Shown piece after piece: positions 31,250-39,989 of a DNA stretch of 64,000 nt. Origin of the DNA: Paenibacillus sp. FSL H8-0332. GTDB taxonomy: Bacteria > Bacillota > Bacilli > Paenibacillales > Paenibacillaceae. The stretch is from positions 6,076,001 to 6,140,000 of the forward strand of contig NZ_CP150145.1 of assembly GCF_037963835.1 (NCBI RefSeq), in the 5' to 3' direction. Under the pieces are notes generated by a model. That model had not been told where the DNA came from and did no database searches. It saw only the letters and a program-made list of their open reading frames with translations. How positions within the stretch are numbered: the stretch's first letter is position 1; each line of letters starts with the position of its first letter. The position numbers and the translations under genes are program-made.

Positions 31250-32920
31250 TCACTTTTGATTATCCGATTTGGATAAGGTATGCCGCTCTCTGTATTCCTG
31301 GGGAGTAATGCCGGTCTCCTTCTTGAAAAAGCGGTAGAAGGATTGCTCCGTCATAAAGCCGACCGCTTTCGAAATGTCCTGAACAATCAGACTGCCGCCC
31401 TCCAGCAGCTTCTGGGCTTCAGCCAACCGGTAGGAAGCCACGTAATCCGGCAACGACTGGCCCGTTAAACGCTTATACAACCGGGTCAAGTAATACGGAT
31501 TGTAGCCGACGACATCACCGATCCGGGTCAGTGAGAGATCGCCGGCCAAATGGTGCTCCACGTACAACCGGACGCGGGTAATCAAATCATGCTCGCGGTA
31601 GACCTGGTCATCCTGCTTTTGTTCAAACAGCTGCATGGCCAGCGCCGACAAATAATCTTCCGCGCTCTCCCAGGAAGGGTGGGCCTCATATCTTGTAAGC
31701 TTGTCCAAATCCATGGACTCTCCGATGACCTCATGCAGTTCCCAGCGGTTCATATAAGACAGCAACAAACACATGAGCGAATAGTAGATCTCCAGCTTCA
31801 GCCGGTTGTCGGTGCCGCGCGCAGGGGAGGCCAACGCTGCCAGCTTGCCGAATTCGAGAAAAAAATGCTCCTGCTGTCCGTTGTCCAAATAAGCCGCCAT
31901 GGCTCCCAGCTTCCCCAACTGGCTGCTAATTTCATGATTGTGCAGCTCTGCCTGCTGCGCCTCTTCTCCGGCTTCCTTGCGCTGTTCGATCAGGACAAGC
32001 TCCTTGCCCATGCCAAGTCCCCGTCCCAGCAGCGCCTTAAGGGTGCTGAACTGCCGGGGCGCCTCCTCCCAGGGGCAAAATGCTGCACCGGCCGAGAACG
32101 ACAGCCGCAGCTTCAGCAGCCGCTTGCAGCTCATGGCGATCGTCTCAAGCGTCCCATGGATGAACCGGAGCGCCCGCTCCCTGTCCCCCGGAGCATCTCC
32201 CATAGGCTGCAGCAGCCACAGCAGCTTGTTCTTCTCATAACGCAGACTGATGCAGCGCACGGAGGGGAGCCAATATTCTTCGGCAATATTCCGGATAGCG
32301 TACAGCATCAGCTCCCTGTCTGCTACACTAAGCTCGTCCCGCCAATCGTCCACACGCCCGATGGTGAGCAGCACGCCGCGGGCAGCATCCAGCGGGCATT
32401 CCAGCTCCTGGAATTTATGTGCAAGCTGGCTTACGCCCGGGCTATCCCCCTGCAGCAGCTCCAGCAAATAATCGCCCAGCAGCAGCGGACGGACAAGCTG
32501 CAGCTGCCGGTGCGCACGCTCGATCAGCTCCTCTGCTTCCACCGCCGCATATAGCTGCGCAGCGGCCTGCTCCACAGCGCGAAGAATCGCTTCCTCGCCT
32601 TCTGTCTTTAACAGATAGTCCACCCCGCCGCCGCGCATGACTTGCTGTATATAATCAAATTCGTTATATCCGCTCAAAAAAATAATTTTGCACCACGGCC
32701 AGTAACGTCTGATTTCCTGCTGCAGCTCAAGCCCGTCCATTCCCGGCATGCGGATATCGGACAATACAATATCGAACTTCATCTTCCCCAGCTGCTCCAG
32801 TGCCTCCGCAGCGGAATACGCACCGTATACCTCCAGCTCCAGCTTGTCCCAGTGCCCGAACAGATCAAGCAGGTTCCGTACAATCCACCGTTCATTATCG
32901 ACAATCAGCAGTCTGATCAT
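31250..32920 (-). CDS. YesN-type response regulator with AraC DNA-binding domain
   Basis: A 556-residue response regulator. The receiver domain (1-125) has phosphoacceptor D55 in 'DIVLSDIRMPGMDG'. A long linker follows, then the AraC HTH pair at the C terminus ('LTRIGDVVGYNPYYLTRLYKRLTGQSLPDYV' and 'VQDISKAVGFMTEQSFYRFFKKETGITPQEYR'). Such YesN proteins switch on adjacent polysaccharide-use genes. Its start overlaps the kinase stop by four bases (ATGA), so the pair is translationally coupled. Confidence 0.93.
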   Translation of the reverse strand: MIRLLIVDNERWIVRNLLDLFGHWDKLELEVYGAYSAAEALEQLGKMKFDIVLSDIRMPGMDGLELQQEIRRYWPWCKIIFLSGYNEFDYIQQVMRGGGVDYLLKTEGEEAILRAVEQAAAQLYAAVEAEELIERAHRQLQLVRPLLLGDYLLELLQGDSPGVSQLAHKFQELECPLDAARGVLLTIGRVDDWRDELSVADRELMLYAIRNIAEEYWLPSVRCISLRYEKNKLLWLLQPMGDAPGDRERALRFIHGTLETIAMSCKRLLKLRLSFSAGAAFCPWEEAPRQFSTLKALLGRGLGMGKELVLIEQRKEAGEEAQQAELHNHEISSQLGKLGAMAAYLDNGQQEHFFLEFGKLAALASPARGTDNRLKLEIYYSLMCLLLSYMNRWELHEVIGESMDLDKLTRYEAHPSWESAEDYLSALAMQLFEQKQDDQVYREHDLITRVRLYVEHHLAGDLSLTRIGDVVGYNPYYLTRLYKRLTGQSLPDYVASYRLAEAQKLLEGGSLIVQDISKAVGFMTEQSFYRFFKKETGITPQEYRERHTLSKSDNQK

Positions 32921-34677
32921 GGCTGTCTCCCTTCTTCCCGTCTTATCATCAGCAGCACCTTCAATCCGCCCAGTTCACTGCGTGATACTTCAATTCCGAA
33001 CGCCGGACCATAATTCAACTGAAGCCGGCGGTGCACATTGAGGATTCCTGTCGTCTCCATCGCTTCTTCAGCAAGAGCCAGCGTTCTGCGCAGCGCATTC
33101 AGCTGTTCATCGTCCAGCGATTCGCCGTTGTCTTCCACCCCGATGACCAGCCGGTCCGCCCCTTCCTCCCGGAAGGTTACCCGCAGCATCCCTTCTGCCA
33201 GCTTGTTCTCCAGCCCGTGGGCATAAGCATTCTCAATTAATGGCTGGACAATGAGCCGAGGCACCATGGAAGCCTCCCACCCCTGCGGGATGGGCTCCAG
33301 TTCGGCTGTGACCGTACCGGCGAAACGTATATTCTGAATCTCCACATAAGACCATGCGTGCTTCATCTCTGCAAGCAGACTGACCTGCTCTGCTCCACTA
33401 CGTGTAATAAACTGAAAATAGCCGCTGAGATGGTGAAGCATCCGCTCGGCTACTTCATGTTCCCTCATACGAACGAGACCCTGCAGAATGAAGAAGGTGT
33501 TGTAGAAAAAATGGGGGTTAATCTGCGATTGCAATTGCTTAAGCTCGGATTGCTGGGATCTGATCTGCTGCTCATACACCTCATGAATCAACTCCTGAAT
33601 CCGCTCCAGCATATGATTGAAGTGGTTATATACATAATTGAATTCATCCTGATTGCCGTGATAGAGCCTGACACTCAGATCACCAATCTCCACTCTCCGG
33701 AAGGAAGTAATCAGCCGCCTCATCGGCTTATGAATAAACCGGTATATCCAGTAAGAGAACACTACGGCGAGCAGCAAAGCGACCAGCGACTCTCCCCAAA
33801 TCCAGTTGCGATGCTTGTTCAGCGGCTCCAGCACCGTCTCCGCAGGTACAAACACGGCCAAAGTCGTCCCCAGCAGCGGTGAATATTCACTGGCTCCAAA
33901 ATAGTCAATGCCTGCTGACTCCAGCCGGTATTGGCCGGATTCGCCGCTGTCGTTGAGCAACTCCCCGCGGAGAGCTTCCCCGAACGCAGCCAGCAGCGAG
34001 TCCTCCACACCGGAGGCAATCTGCCACTGGCCGCCGGTGTCCATCCATACAGCTCCGCCGCCCTCCCCCTCGGCCATGCTGGAGAGTGAGCGGAGAATCT
34101 CCGGGCGTGACAGCTGAATTTCGATGGCCAGCACTGGCGGCCGGCCGGCGTACACCGCATCGGGGTAGACGCCACTCATCAGCAGCTTCTCGCCCATGCC
34201 GAAGATCGGTGATTTCATGTGGGCCGGGTTCAAAATGCCCTCCAGTTCTTCAGGCGGCATCGCACTGTCGAAATTGTTGGCATTGATGCTTCGGTCCAGG
34301 GAAGGAATATACAGCTTAACGTTCTCCACGAACGGGCTGGAGCTTTTGAGCAAATATAATTTGCTCTTGGCGGATAACAAGGCGCGGGTCCGTTCATAAT
34401 CGTTCAACTGGTTCGGAACCGTCGCCAGCAAGAGCAAATCATCGTCATTGACATACTCCAGCTTCAGCCGCGTCAGCCGTGTCAGCTCTGTCTCCAGCGA
34501 AGTCAGATAGAAGTGGACACGGCTGGCCATGGATTCCGAGATTTGCTTCTGGACGACCTCCTGTCCGGATTGATTCATGACCAGGCCCCACAGGTAGAGC
34601 GGAATAATGACAAGCAAGAAAGCCATAACAAGTTTGGGATAAATTGAAAGCGTTCTCATAAATCTGATCAACAGCAT
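32917..34677 (-). CDS. YesM-type sensor histidine kinase
   Basis: A 586-residue membrane kinase. It has two membrane segments (about 12-32, and about 265-290 with 'SLVALLLAVVFSYWIYRF') flanking an extracellular sensor domain, then HAMP, a His_kinase domain with 'QINPHFFYNTFFILQGL', and an HATPase domain with 'PLIENAYAHGLE' and 'GVEDNGE'. This is the standard YesM layout, with histidine in the QINPHF box. I chose the ATG at 34677 because AAGGAG precedes it. A cre match lies inside codons 7-11. Together with the YesN-type regulator it probably senses an extracellular oligosaccharide. Confidence 0.93.
   Translation of the reverse strand: MLLIRFMRTLSIYPKLVMAFLLVIIPLYLWGLVMNQSGQEVVQKQISESMASRVHFYLTSLETELTRLTRLKLEYVNDDDLLLLATVPNQLNDYERTRALLSAKSKLYLLKSSSPFVENVKLYIPSLDRSINANNFDSAMPPEELEGILNPAHMKSPIFGMGEKLLMSGVYPDAVYAGRPPVLAIEIQLSRPEILRSLSSMAEGEGGGAVWMDTGGQWQIASGVEDSLLAAFGEALRGELLNDSGESGQYRLESAGIDYFGASEYSPLLGTTLAVFVPAETVLEPLNKHRNWIWGESLVALLLAVVFSYWIYRFIHKPMRRLITSFRRVEIGDLSVRLYHGNQDEFNYVYNHFNHMLERIQELIHEVYEQQIRSQQSELKQLQSQINPHFFYNTFFILQGLVRMREHEVAERMLHHLSGYFQFITRSGAEQVSLLAEMKHAWSYVEIQNIRFAGTVTAELEPIPQGWEASMVPRLIVQPLIENAYAHGLENKLAEGMLRVTFREEGADRLVIGVEDNGESLDDEQLNALRRTLALAEEAMETTGILNVHRRLQLNYGPAFGIEVSRSELGGLKVLLMIRREEGRQP
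34645..34658 (+). promoter_or_regulatory. cre site (CcpA operator) inside the sensor kinase gene
   Basis: TGAAAGCGTTCTCA fits the catabolite-responsive consensus TGWAANCGNTNWCA at every fixed position. It covers codons 7-11 of the kinase gene, where CcpA can block an elongating polymerase. This would put the sensor and downstream genes under glucose repression. Confidence 0.6.
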
Positions 34678-34764
34678 CTCTCTCCTTCCACAAGCCTCCC
34701 CTGTAGTCCCATCATACCTCTGCAGCAGGCCCTTAAACAATAATAAAGAGAGGCGGTTAGCCTC

Positions 34765-35724
34765 TCACATTTCAAGCAGAAATTGTATGGTTTTGTCCTC
34801 GAAGCCCGGCAGCCGTTCATGGATGAAATCGGGATAGATCTCCAGTTTCTTCTCGCAGCGGATTCGGTTGTAGGCGGCGAATTGTGTCGAAGGCGGACAC
34901 ACCGTATCCAGCAATCCCACACCCATCATCACCTTCCCGCTGATCCGGTCCGCCAGGTGTTGAACATCAATATAGCCGAGCCGTTCAAAAATCTCATTCT
35001 CCCGCAGGTGCTGGGGATCGCGGTGACGGAAAAACGTCCGCAGTTCCTCATAGGCATCTCGGGCCAGGTCCATTTCCCATACCCGTTTATAATCACACAG
35101 GAACGGAACACTGGGTGCAGCCCGGTTGATCCGCGGCTCAAGCGCCGCACAGGCCAGCGCCAGCCCCCCTCCCTGCGATCCGCCGATTGCACCGACGCGG
35201 GCCGCATCCACTTCCGGCATGTCCATTACAATTCCGGCGAGCTGTGCCGCATCAAGATAGATCTGCCGGAACAGCAGCCGTTCGGGCGCATCATCCAGTC
35301 CGCGGATCAGGTGCCCTTTATGTGTGGTTCCTTTGACCCCGCCAACATCTTCAGACAGTCCTCCCTGGCCTCTGCAATCCAATGTGGCTATAGTAAAGCC
35401 CAAGGAAGCATAGATTAGCTTGTCGGCCCAGTCATCCGAGTGGTGGGCGTACCCATGGAACTGCACTACCGCCCGGTGCGGACCTGCAACATGCTTCGGC
35501 TTGACCAGCTTCGCATGGATACGCGCTCCGCCTGTCCCCGTGAAATACAAATGGAAGCATTCGGCGAACGGAACCTGAAATTCGCTTCTCACCAGTTCCA
35601 CACGGGCATCCGTATTTCTCATCTCTTGCAGTGCTTGTTCCCAATAAGCCTCGAAGTTGGCCGGACGGGGATTACGTCCCTCATACGTTAATAATTGTTC
35701 TAACGGCATATCGACTAGCGGCAT
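34765..35724 (-). CDS. Acetyl xylan esterase / cephalosporin-C deacetylase family (AXE1)
   Basis: A 319-residue cytoplasmic alpha/beta hydrolase of carbohydrate esterase family 7, the usual length. The catalytic triad is S183 in GGSQGG, D273 in GLLDTVCPP and H302 in IHERLPG. The family motif 'RGQGG' is also visible. Members remove acetyl groups from xylo-oligosaccharides and similar acetylated sugars. The ATG at 35724 is preceded by GGAGGTG; the open frame extends 50 codons further, across the divergent promoter region, and is ignored. It heads the minus-strand carbohydrate locus and diverges from the PocR/AraC regulator. Confidence 0.92.
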   Translation of the reverse strand: MPLVDMPLEQLLTYEGRNPRPANFEAYWEQALQEMRNTDARVELVRSEFQVPFAECFHLYFTGTGGARIHAKLVKPKHVAGPHRAVVQFHGYAHHSDDWADKLIYASLGFTIATLDCRGQGGLSEDVGGVKGTTHKGHLIRGLDDAPERLLFRQIYLDAAQLAGIVMDMPEVDAARVGAIGGSQGGGLALACAALEPRINRAAPSVPFLCDYKRVWEMDLARDAYEELRTFFRHRDPQHLRENEIFERLGYIDVQHLADRISGKVMMGVGLLDTVCPPSTQFAAYNRIRCEKKLEIYPDFIHERLPGFEDKTIQFLLEM

Positions 35725-35827
35725 TAATAAGCACCTCCGTCTCTCTTGGTTTGTGTGTCCCATATCAAATACAGTACAATGTTGCCAGCAACGAAAGAAA
35801 CAACCCGGAAGAAGAGGAGGCCGCACC

Positions 35828-36691
35828 ATGAGCTTGTTGTTCAACCTGCCCGAAGTCAAGGAATTGCTGCGCAATTTCTATACATTGACCGGTATCCGCA
35901 CCGTGATTTTCGACAATTCCTTTACTGAGCTGACCGCATACCCTACCCGTCATTCGACATATTGTCATATCATCCGCAGTGATCCGCGCGCGGAGGCCCA
36001 GTGCATCCTCTGTGACCAGGCAGCCTGCACCCAAGTGAAAAAGGAGAAAGCCCTTTACACCTATCAATGTCATGCCGGACTTACCGAAACGGTGGTTCCA
36101 ATTCAAACGGACAATCAGGTCATCGGATATATTATGTTCGGCCAATTGCTGCAGACCGGGTCCCGTGATGAGTTATGGGAGAAGGTCTGTGAGAATATAA
36201 GCCCCTATAATGTGGATATGAATAAACTATACAGCGCCTTCCAGCGCAAAAAATACATCTCCAAGGAAGTCATTGATGCTTACGCCAAAACCATGGAGAT
36301 GAGCGCCAGCTACCTGTATCTATCCCGGATGCTGGTGCTGAAGGAGGATACGCTGGCACAAAAGATCGACGGTTATATTACAGAGCATATCCAGGAACCG
36401 CTGTCTGTTCCCATTCTGTGCAAAGCATTCAGCATCAGCAAATCCCATCTCTACAAGCTCTCGGAGCAGAATTTTGGCATGGGCATTGCGGAATATATCC
36501 GTAACCTCCGTATCCAAATGGCCAAAAGGCTGCTGGGTGACACCGACAGTCCGATTTACGAAATTGCGGAGCAAGTCGGCATTCCCGATTATAATTACTT
36601 TACCAAAGCCTTCAAAAAGGTCACCGGCACATTGCCCAGCGTCTACCGCAAAGAAAACACTTTACAAGGACGCACTCCGGGCCGATTCTGA
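35828..36691 (+). CDS. AraC family regulator with PocR sensory domain
   Basis: A 287-residue transcription factor. Residues about 5-160 form a PocR domain, with clustered cysteines ('YCHIIRSDP', 'CILCDQAAC', 'YQCHAGL') and 'VVPIQTDNQVIGYIMFGQLL'. The C-terminal 100 residues are an AraC HTH pair ending 'EIAEQVGIPDYNYFTKAFKKVTG'. PocR domains bind small ligands, often diols or sugars. The ATG at 35828 has AGAGGAGG seven bases upstream. It is divergent from the esterase gene with only 103 bp between them, so it probably regulates both directions. Confidence 0.92.
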   Translation: MSLLFNLPEVKELLRNFYTLTGIRTVIFDNSFTELTAYPTRHSTYCHIIRSDPRAEAQCILCDQAACTQVKKEKALYTYQCHAGLTETVVPIQTDNQVIGYIMFGQLLQTGSRDELWEKVCENISPYNVDMNKLYSAFQRKKYISKEVIDAYAKTMEMSASYLYLSRMLVLKEDTLAQKIDGYITEHIQEPLSVPILCKAFSISKSHLYKLSEQNFGMGIAEYIRNLRIQMAKRLLGDTDSPIYEIAEQVGIPDYNYFTKAFKKVTGTLPSVYRKENTLQGRTPGRF

Positions 36692-36905
36692 CGGCACCTG
36701 GTTGAAAGCGTATACAGCAGAGATGGCAGCTTCCGGCACCAGCCTCTTGTTATCACCCCCGGCTTCTAGCAGTTCAGCCCTGCTCTGTGCTGATCTTATC
36801 ATCCGGTCCCTGGACCAAAATAGTAATAATCGTTTGAATTAATAGTCATTTTGTTCTCAAAGGTGTGTACTATAGACAGCGCGCTTGGCTTGTCAGGAGA
36901 CAAAA
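36692..36905. other. Intergenic stretch after the PocR/AraC gene
   Basis: About 215 bp without a convincing gene. A + strand -10-like TATAGA at 36872-36877 has only a weak -35. I see no terminator hairpin with a T-run immediately after the AraC gene. Confidence 0.4.
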
Positions 36906-36909
36906 AAAA

Positions 36910-36945
36910 CCCACAAAGTGGGGCTTTAGCTTCGATGATGACTCA
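36910..36945 (-). repeat. Structured dispersed element, copy 2
   Basis: Matches 3860-3895 at 35 of 36 positions. In minus-strand RNA it forms CCCAC-TTT-GTGGG followed by eight T, a terminator-like hairpin. The single difference from copy 1 replaces a C-G pair with U-G, so pairing is kept. It lacks the extra CCCCGCAAAGT arm of copy 1 and instead abuts a GCCGGC terminator. Confidence 0.65.
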
Positions 36946-36950
36946 TCAAA

Positions 36951-36972
36951 AAAAAGCCGGCATTCGCCGGCT
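36951..36972 (-). terminator. Terminator of the 128-residue hypothetical gene
   Basis: Minus-strand AGCCGGC-GAAT-GCCGGCT followed by a run of eight T; it begins six bp after the stop codon. Confidence 0.9.
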
Positions 36973-36977
36973 CTTAC

Positions 36978-37364
36978 TTAAATCCAAGCGCGAAGATTCA
37001 CCTGCTTGATGAAATCCGCCTGGGACAAACTCTCTGGGGATGCAGCCTCTATCTCTTCAACCTCAACTTCTTCACCGTTCATCAGATGATGGAACAGCTT
37101 CTCATTGTACGTTGACAATGCATAATCTATCAGCGCTTCGTGCGTGGCTCTTTCAGCTTCTAGTACCAGCAATTGCTCCTCGGCCTCAATATCCTCTGCC
37201 GTAACATAGAAATTCCGGTTAGCTTGGGGAACACGAATGACATAATCAAACGCATTATCAGGATTGCGGTCGTAAGCAATCAGGTAGCCATAGTCTCCGA
37301 TAGGAAGACTCTGCTCAAAAGCGTCTGCGATAATGACAATCTTCTCTCCTAAACGCAGCATCAT
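36978..37364 (-). CDS. Conserved hypothetical protein, acidic, 128 residues
   Basis: I do not recognise a family. The N-terminal half is a small beta-rich domain ('LRLGEKIVIIADAFEQSLPIGDYGYLIAYDRN...FDYVIRVP'), resembling an SH3-like or KOW-like barrel used in surface or regulatory proteins. The C-terminal half is acidic and helical ('AEDIEAEEQLLVLEAE', 'GEEVEVEEIEAASPE'). No signal peptide, membrane segment or cysteine pair is present. Start: two adjacent ATG codons follow AGGAGG; either could be used. It stands alone, with its own strong terminator, between the sugar locus and the sigY operon. Confidence 0.75.
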   Translation of the reverse strand: MMLRLGEKIVIIADAFEQSLPIGDYGYLIAYDRNPDNAFDYVIRVPQANRNFYVTAEDIEAEEQLLVLEAERATHEALIDYALSTYNEKLFHHLMNGEEVEVEEIEAASPESLSQADFIKQVNLRAWI

Positions 37365-37519
37365 CCTACCTCCTGACCAAAATCTATCATGGTTCTGCTT
37401 GTTTCAACAGTCTACTAAAAAAAGATAGAGCTGTCCAGCAGCAGGATGATTGTACGATGAATTTCCGCAGAAAACACTCTGAAAATTCATGAAAGATCGC
37501 TTTCTTATTGCAAAGCTTG

Positions 37520-38293
37520 CTAGACTGGCAATTTATTCCTTCCAGCCAGCAGTGAGGCGCTGGCAATACAAATAATAATCAGGAGCACTGCGGAGACAAT
37601 CGGTGCCAAGCTCACTCCGGTGCCTCCATCTGCAAGTACACCGGCAGACATTCCCGGCAGAGCAGCAGGCATCCAGTTCAGCTTAACTGGCAACAGGCCA
37701 TGGACCAGACTCATGACCGCTGCCAGCAGGAGAGATAGACCGGCAGCTGCAGGTCCGCGCAGCCAGGCACTGAAGAGCAGCGTAAGCGATACCGCACAGA
37801 GCAGCCACAGCGCATACAGCGCAGACGCTGCAATCACATCCCCCCAGGATAAAGCCCCCATAAGCTGTACAGTATAATAAGCCGCTCCCGCTGTTCCCAG
37901 CCCAATGGCAATAACCAGCACCGTGAAGTTCGCGGTCCATTTGGCTGCAACAACGGATATAGAGGAGACCGGCTTCGCCATTAACAGTTCGGAGGTGCCG
38001 CTGCTGCGCTCTCCTGCCAGACTGTTCATCGTTCCCAGCACCAGAATCAGCATCCCAATTGTTCCATACTGGCCTAAGGCCTGAGCCATTACAGAAGACG
38101 CAGCTGGTCTCTCCATATTCTCCATCAATCCAGCCGGGACATTGGAAGAGAACGCCAGGATATCCGCCATATAAAAGCTGACCAGCGGCTGCATAATTCC
38201 CAGAACAATAAACACCACGGGAACCCAAATCAGCTTATAGCTGCGCACATTCTCCAACATCTCCTTCAAATATAGAGCCCAAAGCCTCCTCAT
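37520..38293 (-). CDS. yxlG: ABC-2 type transporter permease (YxlG-like)
   Basis: A 257-residue membrane protein with about six segments of the ABC-2/NosY type ('WVPVVFIVLGIMQPLVSFYM', 'GMLILVLGTMNSLAGERSSGTSELLMAKP'). The 'GERSSGT' block after the second segment is typical. It overlaps the ATPase gene by four bases and ends the sigY operon, matching yxlG of B. subtilis in position and type. The substrate of the exporter is not known. Confidence 0.87.
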   Translation of the reverse strand: MRRLWALYLKEMLENVRSYKLIWVPVVFIVLGIMQPLVSFYMADILAFSSNVPAGLMENMERPAASSVMAQALGQYGTIGMLILVLGTMNSLAGERSSGTSELLMAKPVSSISVVAAKWTANFTVLVIAIGLGTAGAAYYTVQLMGALSWGDVIAASALYALWLLCAVSLTLLFSAWLRGPAAAGLSLLLAAVMSLVHGLLPVKLNWMPAALPGMSAGVLADGGTGVSLAPIVSAVLLIIICIASASLLAGRNKLPV

Positions 38294-39201
38294 GTTCCCA
38301 CCACCTTCATGAACAGGTCCTCCAGTGTCGATGAGCCTGCTTCAAATTGCAGCAGCGGAATATCCAGTTCCACAGCTTCCTGTAAAAGCGTCCGGCGGGC
38401 GAGTTCTACATCCGTGACATTGAACACGGCCTTGCCATCCGAAATTAGCGCTTCTTCAATAAAATCCCTGTGTCTAAGTCCTTCAAGCCAGCGGATAGCC
38501 GAATCTTCCTTCCCTGTAGTGAGTCGGATTACCGGCAGACTGTATTCTGCACGGAGACTGGACAAGGTTCCTTGGACAGCTATAGTCCCCTGGTTCATCA
38601 ATACGACATCATCGCATATCTCTTCCGCATCATGCAGCACATGCGTGGAGAAAATAACGGTTGTCTCCTCCCGGATGTCCCTAAGCAGCTCCATGACTTC
38701 CCGGCGTCCGATAGGATCAAGCGCGGAGACAGGCTCATCCAGCAAAAGCAGACGCGGGCGGTGTACCAGGGCCTGACCCAGCCCGAGGCGCTGCTTCATT
38801 CCCCCGGAATATCCGCCAATCCGCCGCCGTGCCGCAGAGCCTAGTCCCACACGCTCCAGCACAACGCCCGATACCGCCGCAGCCTCCCGTGCATTCATGC
38901 CGCTCATCCTGGCGGCAAATACGATGTATTCGAGTCCGCTCATCCAGTTGTAGAAAGCCGGGGCTTGCGGCAGATAGCCCAGTTGCCGGCGGTAATCCTT
39001 CCCCGGAGACCCGTCAAAAGTGATCGTTCCGGCAGACTGCGTCAGAAGACCGGCAAGCATACGCAGCGTTGTAGTCTTCCCGGCTCCATTGGGTCCGAGC
39101 AGCGCGACACAGCGTCCTGCTTCAATTCCAAAGCTGATGCCGTTCACCGAGGGATGCCCCTTAAAGCTCTTGTGAAGATCCTTGACCTCAAGCAGCGGCA
39201 T
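38290..39201 (-). CDS. yxlF: ABC transporter ATP-binding protein (YxlF-like)
   Basis: A 303-residue ATPase with Walker A GPNGAGKTT, signature SGGMKQRLGLG, and Walker B LLLLDEP with the following SALD. The C-terminal extension is typical of ATPases of ABC-2 exporters. The ATG at 39201 overlaps the yxlE stop (TAATG); the open frame goes upstream through yxlE but has no ribosome binding site there. It pairs with the YxlG-like permease. Confidence 0.92.
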   Translation of the reverse strand: MPLLEVKDLHKSFKGHPSVNGISFGIEAGRCVALLGPNGAGKTTTLRMLAGLLTQSAGTITFDGSPGKDYRRQLGYLPQAPAFYNWMSGLEYIVFAARMSGMNAREAAAVSGVVLERVGLGSAARRRIGGYSGGMKQRLGLGQALVHRPRLLLLDEPVSALDPIGRREVMELLRDIREETTVIFSTHVLHDAEEICDDVVLMNQGTIAVQGTLSSLRAEYSLPVIRLTTGKEDSAIRWLEGLRHRDFIEEALISDGKAVFNVTDVELARRTLLQEAVELDIPLLQFEAGSSTLEDLFMKVVGT

Positions 39202-39392
39202 TAGAATTCTTTCCTTCCCAGTGTAAAATAAGCCACGCTGCCCAGCAGGTTGCCAAAAATCAAGAACAGAACCCACATCCATTTCGGTCCGCGTACCTGC
39301 TCTGTCTTGCTCAGTGAAATCAGACCGATTATTGCCAGCACTACCTGCAGTGCAAGCAGCGGCGCAATCAATCCCCAATTCAAATCCTCCAT
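39201..39392 (-). CDS. yxlE: PLDc_N-type small membrane protein (YxlE-like)
   Basis: A 63-residue protein with two membrane segments ('LLALQVVLAIIGLISL' and 'WVLFLIFGNLLGSVAYFTLG') joined by 'SKTEQVRGPKWM'. This is the phospholipase-D-nuclease N-terminal (PLDc_N) motif seen in YxlE. B. subtilis YxlE acts as a negative regulator of SigY. Spacing and position in the operon agree. Confidence 0.88.
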   Translation of the reverse strand: MEDLNWGLIAPLLALQVVLAIIGLISLSKTEQVRGPKWMWVLFLIFGNLLGSVAYFTLGRKEF

Positions 39393-39432
39393 AGCCGTGT
39401 CCTCCTTATCTGTCGGGCAATGAACTATTGTC

Positions 39433-39660
39433 TCAGCGGCTCCTTCCGTCCTTCCGTTTGCGCTTGTCTGGAAGAACTACAAACAGCAGGTAACATACTG
39501 CCGGTGACGGTGCACCGGTAAGTCCCCAGATTCCCCAGAACCAGGCCTTCCTCCCTTGACCTCTGTCCCTGGCATCACGGAACAGCCAGGTTCCCTGCAG
39601 CAGCAGCACAGCTGCAAGAATTATCCAAATCCAAACAGGTATCTCCTGCAGCTCCTTCAC
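39433..39660 (-). CDS. yxlD: Small membrane protein (YxlD-like)
   Basis: A 75-residue protein with two membrane segments ('VWIWIILAAVLLLQGTWLF' and 'WGIWGLTGAPSPAVCYLLFVVL') and a very basic tail (DKRKRKDG). The GTG at 39660 follows GGAGG; it starts two bases after the yxlC stop. In B. subtilis, YxlD with YxlC and YxlE holds SigY inactive. The identity rests on position and topology. Confidence 0.8.
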   Translation of the reverse strand: MKELQEIPVWIWIILAAVLLLQGTWLFRDARDRGQGRKAWFWGIWGLTGAPSPAVCYLLFVVLPDKRKRKDGRSR

Positions 39661-39662
39661 GC

Positions 39663-39989
39663 TTATGATTCCTCCCGCCCGTGTCTGATCCTCGCTGCTC
39701 CCAGGCTGCCAAGTGCGCTCAGAATGAACACTGCCTGCAGACTCCAATACAGCACCGGCGCCGTGCTTAGAATAGAAATCACTATGGTAACCAGTACAAG
39801 AGCCACCAAAAGGAATAACAGCAGCTCTTTACGGCGCCGCTTCCTCCGGCGGATAGCTTCCCCGGCAATTAGCTGCTCCAGCTCCGGCAAGGAGGGCGGA
39901 GTAACATCGGCATAGAGCATATCCAGGTGATCCAGCTCTGCGGACAGCTTACCCAGCAGTTCCTCGTCACTCTTAAACCTCATCCTCAT
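39663..39989 (-). CDS. yxlC: Anti-sigma-Y type membrane protein (YxlC-like)
   Basis: A 108-residue protein. A cytoplasmic helical N terminus ('DEELLGKLSAELDHLDMLY...PSLPELEQLI') is followed by a basic stretch (RRRKRRRKE) and two membrane segments. This is the layout of YxlC, the main negative regulator of SigY in B. subtilis. It overlaps the sigY stop by 17 bases, so the anti-sigma factor and sigma factor are co-translated. Confidence 0.85.
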   Translation of the reverse strand: MRMRFKSDEELLGKLSAELDHLDMLYADVTPPSLPELEQLIAGEAIRRRKRRRKELLLFLLVALVLVTIVISILSTAPVLYWSLQAVFILSALGSLGAARIRHGREES

